Part shown: positions 42,732-49,658 of the stretch, one piece after another
How positions within the stretch are numbered: the first letter of the stretch is position 1
Layout: every line of letters begins with the position of its first letter
Origin: Eubacteriaceae bacterium
GTDB taxonomy: Bacteria; Bacillota; Clostridia; Lachnospirales; Lachnospiraceae
NCBI GenBank assembly: GCA_910574915.1
Contig: CAJTCR010000009.1
Coordinates: forward strand, 1 to 64,000
Length of the DNA stretch: 64,000 nucleotides
Reading direction: 5' to 3'
Made by a program: the position numbers and the translations under genes
The notes under the pieces: generated by a model
What the model was told of the DNA's origin: nothing
The model's input: the letters and a program-made list of their open reading frames with translations, nothing else
Database searches by the model: none

Positions 42732-43718
42732 GTGGATCATCAGACAGTTTTAAAAGAAAAAGCATGTCAGACAGCGGGAAGCGGTTACCGGCTGAAAGAC
42801 TGGATGAACCGGCAGGAGCGTTTGGCGCCGGGCCACCGGATGTGCGCGGGCTGCGGGGCTACGATTGGTGTGCGTGCGGTTTTGCGCGCGCTGCATGAAG
42901 GTGACCGTGCAGTGATCGGCAATGCCACCGGATGCCTGGAGGTTTCTTCCTATATGTATCCGTATACGGCATGGGAGGATAGTTATATCCACAATGCATT
43001 TGAGAATGCAGGCGCGACACTAAGCGGTGTGGAGACAGCATACCGGGTATTGAAAAAACGCGGGCGCCTGCCAGAGGAGGAGACGTTTAAGTTTATTACA
43101 TTCGGCGGCGATGGCGGGACGTATGATATTGGTTTCCAGTCGCTGTCAGGAGCGATGGAGCGCGGGCATGACATGGTCTATGTCTGCTATGACAACGGGG
43201 CTTATATGAATACCGGTATTCAGCGTTCGTCAGCGACACCGATGTATGCGGACACGACGACAACGCCGGTGGGCACACAGTCAGACGGAAAAATGCAGAA
43301 TCGCAAGGAGCTTGCAGCGATTATTGCAGACCACGATGTTGCGTATGTCGCACAGACGACATTGACACAGGACTTTAAAGATCTGCATTTAAAATCGGAA
43401 AAAGCAATTTATACAAAGGGTGCCAGCTTTTTAAATATTTTGACGCCTTGCCCAAGAGGCTGGCGCTATGAGACCCCGGAAATTATGAAAATCTGCAAGC
43501 TGGCGGTAGAAACATGTTATTGGCCGTTATTTGAAGTAGATCATGGGAAATGGCACTTGTCGTATGAGCCGAAAAAGAAACTGCCGATCGAGGACTTTTT
43601 AAAGCCGCAAGGCAGATTTAAACATTTGTTTAAAAAAGGAAATGAGGATTTAATTGTACAGTTTCAGGCGGAAGTAGACCGCCGCTGGGAAGAATTACAG
43701 TATAAATGTGCACGTTAG
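42732..43718 (+). CDS. 2-oxoacid:ferredoxin oxidoreductase, beta (TPP-binding) subunit
   Basis: A 328-residue thiamine-diphosphate subunit starting at GTG 42732, with AGGAGG 6 bases before. CAGCGATIGVR and the TPP/metal motif GGDGGTYDIGFQSLSGAMER, with YDNGAYMNTGIQRSSATP, are diagnostic; FLNILTPCPRGWRYE follows. It has the extra cysteine C-x2-C near the N-terminus seen in POR beta chains that carry an iron-sulfur cluster. It ends 9 bases before the LysR gene. Confidence 0.94.
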   Translation: MDHQTVLKEKACQTAGSGYRLKDWMNRQERLAPGHRMCAGCGATIGVRAVLRALHEGDRAVIGNATGCLEVSSYMYPYTAWEDSYIHNAFENAGATLSGVETAYRVLKKRGRLPEEETFKFITFGGDGGTYDIGFQSLSGAMERGHDMVYVCYDNGAYMNTGIQRSSATPMYADTTTTPVGTQSDGKMQNRKELAAIIADHDVAYVAQTTLTQDFKDLHLKSEKAIYTKGASFLNILTPCPRGWRYETPEIMKICKLAVETCYWPLFEVDHGKWHLSYEPKKKLPIEDFLKPQGRFKHLFKKGNEDLIVQFQAEVDRRWEELQYKCAR

Positions 43719-43727
43719 GAGAGTTTG

Positions 43728-44603
43728 ATGACATTATTGACCTATCAGGTGTTTCAAACCGCAGCGAATATCGGCAGCTTTCAAAAGGCTGCCGATATTC
43801 TTGGTTTGACACCTTCTGCAATCAGCCATACGATCTCGTCGATGGAAAATGAACTTGGATTCACTGTATTGACACGCAGCAAGGCAGGGATTGCCCTGAC
43901 AAATTATGGGGAGCATTTGCTGCCTTATGTGAATGCGGTGTTAAACAGTGACGAAAGCTTGCAGCAGGCGATTGCGGAGCTAAACGGGCTAAAACAGGGA
44001 AAAGTAAAGATTGCGGTATTTTCCAGTGTATGCACAAACTGGCTGCCGGATCTGCTGCGTTCGTTTCAAAAGCAGTTTGACAGGATTACGATCGAAGTAT
44101 TTCAGGGGACTTATGACGATGTATATGACTGGATTAAAAACGGAGTGGCAGATCTAGGATTTTTGTCCGTATCCAGTGCAAAAGATATTCCAATCGAGCC
44201 GCTGTATAAAGATCCTCTGCTATGCGTGCTTCCAAAAGGGACACGCAAAGATTTGTCAAAATCTTATATCGATATTGAAGAAATGCGCGTGCACCAGTTT
44301 GTTACGCAGCGGGAATGTACCGACGCAGATATTCAAAATTTTTTAAAAGAAAACTCCCTGCGCATTCAGTCTAATTATCATGTGGTGGACGATTTATCTA
44401 CCATAGCACTGGTGGCAAAAGGGTTTGGCATCTGCCTGATGCCTGAGCTGGTCATGCGTGATATTCCATACGACGTGGACTGTTATCCTGTCTATCCGCA
44501 GGCTTGCCGGATTATAGGAATTGCGGCGCTTCATCCTGAATTTATGGCGCCTGCGGTACGGACGATGTACAATCACATTTTAGAAAAGTATCGCTGCCTG
44601 TAA
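43728..44603 (+). CDS. LysR-family transcriptional regulator
   Basis: A 291-residue regulator: winged HTH in residues 1-60 (YQVFQTAANIGSFQKAADIL, PSAISHTISSMENELG) and a periplasmic-binding-like effector domain from about 88 (GKVKIAVFSSVCTNWLPDLL). The start at 43728 follows GGAGAG; TTG at 43725 is less likely. It is co-directional with and directly after the oxidoreductase operon, so it probably controls it, but LysR genes usually sit divergently, and no T-N11-A box was located near 40400 with confidence. Confidence 0.9.
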   Translation: MTLLTYQVFQTAANIGSFQKAADILGLTPSAISHTISSMENELGFTVLTRSKAGIALTNYGEHLLPYVNAVLNSDESLQQAIAELNGLKQGKVKIAVFSSVCTNWLPDLLRSFQKQFDRITIEVFQGTYDDVYDWIKNGVADLGFLSVSSAKDIPIEPLYKDPLLCVLPKGTRKDLSKSYIDIEEMRVHQFVTQRECTDADIQNFLKENSLRIQSNYHVVDDLSTIALVAKGFGICLMPELVMRDIPYDVDCYPVYPQACRIIGIAALHPEFMAPAVRTMYNHILEKYRCL

Positions 44604-44609
44604 TCCTGA

Positions 44610-44632
44610 TATGGATTGTTTTGTTCGTTCTA
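44610..44632. repeat. Solo terminus of a family A element
   Basis: GATATGGATTGTTTTGTTCG followed by TTCTA resembles the right end of family A (GATATGGTTTGTTCGCTC then TA). The remainder of the element is absent. Confidence 0.5.
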
Positions 44633-44809
44633 AGAAACTACAGTATTTAGAACTTTTCATCTGCTGTCATTCGTGCTATAATAAAAGCATCAGAAATCGT
44701 TGCATCAATGTAAAGATTAATGAAAAGCCGTATACAAAAATGAAAAATAGAAAAAGGAAAGGGGGAAGTTACTGAACAGCATATTGCCGGTTTCAGTAAC
44801 GACAGAAGA

Positions 44810-45712
44810 TTGGGCGCAGAACAGGAACAAAAAAGTGTATTTGAACATGTCGAGGGAACCGCGAAAGTGTATTCCTATGCGTATGAAGATTACGAAAGCG
44901 GAGATAAAGGCGTGCAAAGCATGGTCGAAGATATTTTGGCTGACCCAGATTTCCCGGGGCTGACAGATCTGGCGGTCGGAGACTGGGGCGATACGTGGGA
45001 TGAGAGCTGCCAGCCGATTTTAGATGGGATTGTGGAACATGCAGAGCAGTTTTCTCATATTGAAAAGCTGTTTATCGGGCTTATGGGTTATGAGGAATGT
45101 GAAGTATCCTGGATTATGCAGGGCAATTACAGCAAGCTGTGGGCAGCACTGCCGAATCTGAAAAGGCTCGCCATTAAGGGGAGCACGGAGCTGGAGCTTG
45201 GCGAAATCTGCCATGAAGGGCTGGAGGAGCTTACGATTATCTGCGGCGGCATTGGTTCGGATGTAATTGCTTCTATTCAAAATGCGAAACTGCCAAATTT
45301 GAAAAAGCTGCTGCTTTATGTCGGTGTGGAAGATTATGGATTTGACGGCAATGCAGATACCATCAAGGAGCTTTTGGCAAAAGCAGATTTTCCGAAGCTG
45401 CAATATCTGGGCATTACAGACAGCGAAATACAGGACGAATTAACAAAGGTTGTGTTAGAGAGCAAGTTTATGTCTCAGATCGAAACACTGGATCTTTCAA
45501 TGGGGACGCTGACAGATATAGGCGGGGCGCTTTTGCTGGAAGCGGTTCCAAAATTCCCAAATATTAAAACACTGGATGTGCATTATCACTATATGTCCGA
45601 TGAGATGGAAGAAAAGTTGAAAAATCTGCCGATTTGCGTGGATGTATCGGAACAAAATGAACCAGATGAATATCATGGTACGATTTATATGAATGCGATG
45701 CTGACAGAATAG
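44810..45712 (+). CDS. STM4015-family leucine-rich-repeat-like protein
   Basis: A 300-residue protein that I recognise as the STM4015 family: ITDLAVGDWGDTWDE-like opening (LTDLAVGDWGDTWDES), YEECEVSWIMQGNYSKLWAA, LEELTIICGGIGSDVIASI, LKKLLLYVGVEDYGFDG, LQYLGITDSEIQDELTKVV and LDLSMGTLTDIGGALLLEA. These form LRR-like strand-loop-helix units of about 25-30 residues. The function of the family is not established. The start is uncertain: TTG 44810 is the first canonical start, but family-like residues (EQHIAGFSNDRRL) continue upstream in frame to about 44768, where no ATG, GTG or TTG stands behind the AAAGGGGG site. It is followed 8 bases on by an STM4014 gene. Confidence 0.75.
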   Translation: MGAEQEQKSVFEHVEGTAKVYSYAYEDYESGDKGVQSMVEDILADPDFPGLTDLAVGDWGDTWDESCQPILDGIVEHAEQFSHIEKLFIGLMGYEECEVSWIMQGNYSKLWAALPNLKRLAIKGSTELELGEICHEGLEELTIICGGIGSDVIASIQNAKLPNLKKLLLYVGVEDYGFDGNADTIKELLAKADFPKLQYLGITDSEIQDELTKVVLESKFMSQIETLDLSMGTLTDIGGALLLEAVPKFPNIKTLDVHYHYMSDEMEEKLKNLPICVDVSEQNEPDEYHGTIYMNAMLTE

Positions 45713-45720
45713 GGTTTCTT

Positions 45721-46764
45721 ATGATACAAGCAGTATTATTAGGAAATGCAGATACAAAAAGGACAGAATATTTTAGGAAGGCAGCACAGCAGGTAAAGCT
45801 GTCTTTCTTTTTTGCAGACTGGAACGATTTTGAAGTGTGGAAAGCGCAGCTTTTGGACGGACAAAAGCGGCTTGTGAAAATTGACCCTCCGCTTTGGAAA
45901 AGCTGTTCACTGGAAGAGCTGGACAGCCTGGTTTGCGATTATATACGAAAACTGGATGAACTGTCAGAAATTGCCGCAGGAGGTACGTTGCATTTTTTGA
46001 ATCATCCGCAGGCGATCAAAGACCTTCTTAACAAGCGTGACTGCAAAAGGAAGCTGGAAGAGGCGGGGCTTGCGGTGACAAAGATGCTTGCGTATTCTAC
46101 CGATTTTTCATCCGGGGATGCTCCTGCAACGCAGCTTGTAGAGGTGATGCGGCGCACGGGAATGAGCCAAGTCTTTATCAAGCCAGTGAACGGTTCTGGG
46201 GCAGCGGGCATATCGGCGTTTCGCATACAGCCCAAAACCGGGCGCATGGCATTGTATACATGTGCGGCACAACATCCGGCGCATGGGCTTATCAACACAA
46301 AGCGCCTGCGTTGCTTTCGTGAACAAAAGGAAGTATTTGCCTTATTAAACCGGATTTTAAATCTGGATTGTATTGTGGAACGCTGGTATGCAAAAGCACA
46401 ATATGGAGAATATACGTATGACCTGCGGGCAGTTGTGCAGGACGGCAGTGTAGAATTCCTGCTGGGCAGGCTTTCCAAAGGCCCGATCACAAACCTGCAT
46501 CTGAACAATCATCCGCTGGAAGCATCGGAGCTTGGGATACCAGAAGCAGTGCTTAAAGAGACTGCCTGTCTGTGCGAGAAGGCAATGGGCTGTTTTTCGG
46601 GGCTTCGGTATGCCGGGATTGATCTTTTGCTGGAAAAAAACAGCCTGCATCCAAAAATTATTGAGATGAATGCCCAGGGTGATTTGATCTATCAGGATAT
46701 TTTTCATCATAACCGGATTTATAGGCGGGAAGCGGAGATGATGAGGGCGTGGATAGCAGGCTGA
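45721..46764 (+). CDS. STM4014-family ATP-grasp-like protein
   Basis: A 347-residue protein matching the STM4014 family: an N-terminal Rossmann-like part (IQAVLLGNADTKRTEYFRKA, LVKIDPPLWKSC), then an ATP-grasp-like domain with LLNKRDCKRKLEEAGLAVTK, VFIKPVNGSGAAGI, YDLRAVVQDGSVEFLLGRLS, and metal-ligand-like IIEMNAQGDLIYQDIF. ATP-grasp enzymes join an acid to an amine or thiol; the substrate is unknown. The family normally travels with STM4011/4012 radical-SAM proteins, STM4013 and STM4015; only STM4015 is present here. The start lies just after the STM4015 stop, so the two are co-transcribed. Confidence 0.72.
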   Translation: MIQAVLLGNADTKRTEYFRKAAQQVKLSFFFADWNDFEVWKAQLLDGQKRLVKIDPPLWKSCSLEELDSLVCDYIRKLDELSEIAAGGTLHFLNHPQAIKDLLNKRDCKRKLEEAGLAVTKMLAYSTDFSSGDAPATQLVEVMRRTGMSQVFIKPVNGSGAAGISAFRIQPKTGRMALYTCAAQHPAHGLINTKRLRCFREQKEVFALLNRILNLDCIVERWYAKAQYGEYTYDLRAVVQDGSVEFLLGRLSKGPITNLHLNNHPLEASELGIPEAVLKETACLCEKAMGCFSGLRYAGIDLLLEKNSLHPKIIEMNAQGDLIYQDIFHHNRIYRREAEMMRAWIAG

Positions 46765-46775
46765 TGTTCCGGCTT

Positions 46776-47126
46776 TTACACAACCGCATCTTCTTTTGTA
46801 TAGCTTTCCAAAGAATGTTCCTTTACCTGAATACACACAAAGCTGATTCCGGTATCCTCTGCTGCAAAGAACTGGCGCTTTGCAGCAGGAGAAATGCGCA
46901 GCCAGTCGCCTGCTGTGAGTGCTACGGTTTCCGTGTCAATCACAGCTTTGCCCTTTCCAGAAAGGATGGCATAGATCTCTTCATTCTGCTTATGTGCGTG
47001 GACAAAAGGTACACATGCGCCTGCTGGAAGGTTGTTGATGCTGATTTCAGCTCCGGTTAAAGAAAGCTTGTCATGCAGTTCAGTTCTTGCGTCTGCTGGT
47101 ACGTTTACTTTGTTAAAATTTGCCAT
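46776..47126 (-). CDS. Small cupin-domain protein
   Basis: A 116-residue single-cupin protein. Motif 1 is PFVHAHKQNEEIYAILSGKG with the metal-ligand histidines and glutamate; motif 2 (LRISPAAKRQF) is weaker and lacks an obvious second-motif histidine. GGAGG before ATG 47126 fixes the start. It may bind a metal and a small ligand; the reaction is unknown. It has a consensus promoter with two identical 13-bp boxes (47143-47204) and lies downstream of an Rrf2-family gene on the same strand. Confidence 0.85.
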   Translation of the reverse strand: MANFNKVNVPADARTELHDKLSLTGAEISINNLPAGACVPFVHAHKQNEEIYAILSGKGKAVIDTETVALTAGDWLRISPAAKRQFFAAEDTGISFVCIQVKEHSLESYTKEDAVV

Positions 47127-47142
47127 AATAAAACCTCCATTT

Positions 47143-47204
47143 ATATTTGTTGTAACAATGATTGATACATCTATAGTTATAGCATATATTTGTTGTAATG
47201 TCAA
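47143..47204 (-). promoter_or_regulatory. Cupin promoter with duplicated 13-bp operator-like boxes
   Basis: On the complement TTGACA (TGTCAA at 47199-47204) and TATAAC (47176-47181) have a 17-base spacer. The box TTACAACAAATAT occurs exactly twice: inside the spacer (47186-47198) and in the early transcribed region (47143-47155), 43 bases apart. The arrangement fits a repressor that blocks RNA polymerase. Confidence 0.75.
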
Positions 47205-47244
47205 TAGTTACATCGCGTTTTGTAAAAAATTCCTTACCTTGCTA

Positions 47245-47377
47245 GAGCGAACAAGTTTGCGTTACTTTGGTAAATTTTTACAAGAAGGGACGCCAGGAGA
47301 GTGTACCCATCCTCTCTACCGGCTGCTCTTCGCAAGTGTTACTAAACAAATCTCAATATGGTTTAGTTTGTTCGCTC
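47245..47377 (+). repeat. Family A element, copy 5 (internally deleted)
   Basis: 133 bp with both intact termini, GAGCGAACAAG and TTTGTTCGCTC, flanked by TA on both sides (47243-47244, 47378-47379). The left about 57 bp (to GGGACGCCAGGAGAG) and the right about 70 bp are kept, but the whole palindromic core is gone. Confidence 0.88.
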
Positions 47378-47403
47378 TAAAACAAATCCTCGGAGCTGCT
47401 GCA

Positions 47404-47844
47404 TTATGGATTTTGTAAAATTTGTTTTTGGGAATCGTTTAGCAGATCCTGCACAGTGACAGACTTTAGCTCCAGTTCCATTGCTTCCTGAATTTTTTGC
47501 AGTCTGCTGTCCAAAACAGAATGAATATTTTTTCCGACAGGGCAGAGCGGGTTTGGATTTTCGTGAAAATGAAACAGCTCGCCTTTTTCGATGCATTCAA
47601 CTGCGTGGTAGATGTCTAACAGGGTAATTGTATTCAAAGGCTTTGTAATCTCAGTTCCGCCGCTGCCCCGTATTACGTTTACAATATCGGCTTTTTTAAG
47701 CTGCTGGAGCAGCCTGCGTATAACGACAGGATTTGCATTGACGCTGGATGCAAGGAAGTCACTCGTTACTTTATAGTCATTTTTAAATGTTTCGATACAT
47801 ATAAGGATATGCACGGCGATTGTAAATCTACTTGAAATCTGCAT
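47404..47844 (-). CDS. Rrf2-family transcriptional regulator
   Basis: A 146-residue winged-helix regulator: ISSRFTIAVHILICIETF, SDFLASSVNANPVVIRRLLQ (recognition helix region), IVNVIRGSGGTEITKPLNTI wing. Unlike IscR/NsrR it lacks a three-cysteine cluster site (only Cys16 and one in NPLCPVG), so it is probably not a classical iron-sulfur sensor; it is closer to the YwnA/CymR-like branch. The cupin gene downstream is its most likely target because of the duplicated boxes. A short family A derivative separates the two. GGCAAG-type ribosome site before the ATG. Confidence 0.88.
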   Translation of the reverse strand: MQISSRFTIAVHILICIETFKNDYKVTSDFLASSVNANPVVIRRLLQQLKKADIVNVIRGSGGTEITKPLNTITLLDIYHAVECIEKGELFHFHENPNPLCPVGKNIHSVLDSRLQKIQEAMELELKSVTVQDLLNDSQKQILQNP

Positions 47845-48068
47845 GTCTTGCCTCCGATTGCTCTATGTGTTCGATTGTTCTATTTTACTACGCGGGATCT
47901 TATAAAATGGCGCAGTATATGTGATAGTATAGCAGAAGCATGGGGATTTCGCAAGAAAGAGCTGAAAAGCCCAAAAAATTGATTTGTAAAAACGGATGCA
48001 ATGCGGTATAATCGTAGTGTTTTTAAAAACAGTGTTTTCTTTTATAGCTATGGCTGGATCGAGTGCTA

Positions 48069-48402
48069 CAGCGAACAAACCAAACCATATTGAGCAGCTT
48101 ATTTCGTAGCACTTACAAAGAGCAGCCGGGAGAGAGGATGTGCCTCCCCTGGCGGCGGCTTTGGAAGAATGGTTAGAATCCCTTGGTATTCTGCGGAAAA
48201 AACCAGGGGCGCAGCCAAGCGGCACCTTTAGCTGACGGTAGGCAGCGAACTAGGTGCCGCGACCGTCCACAGCCACAGCGTATCAGCAGAATGCTTAGGG
48301 ATTCTTAGCATTCTGGAACGGACGCCGCCAGGGGAGGCACATCCTCTCTCCCGGCGTCCCTCCCTGTAAAAACTTACCAAAGCCATTTAAACTTGTTCGC
48401 TG
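48069..48402 (-). repeat. Family A palindromic element, copy 6 (reverse orientation)
   Basis: 334 bp with termini CAGCGAACAAAC and ACTTGTTCGCTG flanked by TA (48067-48068, 48403-48404). The interior matches copy 3 (CGGGAGAGAGGATGTGCCTC arm, TTCTGGAACGGACGCCGCC, GGCACCTTTAGCTG...AACTAGGTGCC core). It fills most of the stretch between the Rrf2 and MFS genes. Confidence 0.88.
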
Positions 48403-48411
48403 TAGTACTAG

Positions 48412-48427
48412 AGCGTGTTTGAAAAAT
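48412..48427. repeat. Solo family B terminus upstream of the MFS gene
   Basis: CTAG followed by the complete 16-bp terminus AGCGTGTTTGAAAAAT, then unrelated sequence containing the MFS ribosome site. The remaining about 142 bp of the element is absent. Confidence 0.7.
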
Positions 48428-48447
48428 TACGAATGAGGAGGATTAAA

Positions 48448-49632
48448 ATGAAGGAGCGATATCAAAGTACGATTGCTGCCTGTTTTGTCGGCTATATTGT
48501 GCAGGCGATTGTAAATAATTTTGTGCCGCTGTTGTTTTTGACGTTTCAGAGGAGCTATCATATCCCGCTGTCGCAAATTACGCTGCTCGTTACGTTTAAT
48601 TTTGGAGTGCAGCTTTTGGTAGACCTGGTTTCGGTTGGCTTTGTGGATAAGATTGGTTACCGGGTATCTATGGTTGCGGCGCATTTGCTGTCAGCGGCGG
48701 GGCTTGTTTTGCTTACCGTGCTTCCTGAGTGGATGGAGCAGCCTTTTTTAGGGATATTATTTGCCGTGATGGTATATGCGGTCGGAGGAGGGCTTTTGGA
48801 AGTGCTTGTCAGCCCGGTTGTGGAAGCATGTCCTTCGGATCATAAGGAAAAGACGATGAGTATGCTGCATTCCTTTTATTGCTGGGGGCATGTAGGTGTT
48901 GTGCTGCTTTCTACGCTGTTTTTTGGAGCCGTCGGTATTGAGAACTGGAAGATTTTGGCAGTGGTGTGGGCAGTGATTCCTGTATGTAATGCGGTTGCGT
49001 TTGCGAAAGTGCCGATTGCGCCGCTGATCGAGGATGGGGAACCGGGGCTGCGGTTAGGGGAATTGCTATGCCTTCGGATTTTTTGGATTTTGCTTGTGAT
49101 GATGGTCTGTGCGGGGGCGAGTGAGCAGGCAGTGAGCCAATGGGCTTCGACATTTGCGGAACAGGGGCTTGGTATTTCTAAGACGGCAGGCGATTTGGCG
49201 GGGCCTATGGCGTTTGCAGTCCTGATGGGAATGTCCAGGGCATTTTATGGAAAATACGGAGACCGGATCAACCTGGATCGTTTTATGATTTGCAGCAGCG
49301 TGCTGTGTATTCTTTCTTATGTCGGGATCTCAATGATTCCATCCCCGCAGTTTAGCTTGACGGCGTGCGCGGTGTGCGGGCTGTCGGTCGGCATCATGTG
49401 GCCGGGGACGTTCAGTAAGGCGTCTGCTGCTGTGCCAAAAGGCGGTACTGCGATGTTTGCACTGCTGGCTCTGGGCGGAGATGTCGGCTGTTCGGGCGGC
49501 CCTACGCTGGTTGGAATGGTATCCCATGCTTTGGGAGATGACTTAAAGAGGGGGATGCTTGTGGCGCTTGTCTTTCCGGTACTGCTGCTTTTTGGGATTG
49601 TTTTGATGGCAAAAAAAGAACTGCCGCATTAA
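48448..49632 (+). CDS. Major facilitator superfamily transporter
   Basis: A 394-residue, 12-helix MFS permease (KERYQSTIAACFVGYIVQAI, VDKIGYRVSMVAAHLLSAAG with the A-motif-like loop 2, GGGLLEVLVSPVVEACPSD). The helix-rich pattern resembles FucP/sugar-type carriers, but no substrate can be read. GAGGAGG lies 7 bases before ATG 48448. Its stop codon lies inside the stem of the following terminator. A solo family B terminus sits about 20 bases upstream of its ribosome site, so the element may have affected its promoter. Confidence 0.85.
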   Translation: MKERYQSTIAACFVGYIVQAIVNNFVPLLFLTFQRSYHIPLSQITLLVTFNFGVQLLVDLVSVGFVDKIGYRVSMVAAHLLSAAGLVLLTVLPEWMEQPFLGILFAVMVYAVGGGLLEVLVSPVVEACPSDHKEKTMSMLHSFYCWGHVGVVLLSTLFFGAVGIENWKILAVVWAVIPVCNAVAFAKVPIAPLIEDGEPGLRLGELLCLRIFWILLVMMVCAGASEQAVSQWASTFAEQGLGISKTAGDLAGPMAFAVLMGMSRAFYGKYGDRINLDRFMICSSVLCILSYVGISMIPSPQFSLTACAVCGLSVGIMWPGTFSKASAAVPKGGTAMFALLALGGDVGCSGGPTLVGMVSHALGDDLKRGMLVALVFPVLLLFGIVLMAKKELPH

Positions 49633-49658
49633 GGATGGCTTAATGCGGCAGATTTTTT
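49621..49658. terminator. Bidirectional terminator between MFS and chemoreceptor genes
   Basis: CTGCCGCATTAAG (49621-49633) pairs perfectly with CTTAATGCGGCAG (49639-49651), followed by ATTTTTT. The stem includes the MFS stop codon and its tail touches the chemoreceptor stop. Confidence 0.92.
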
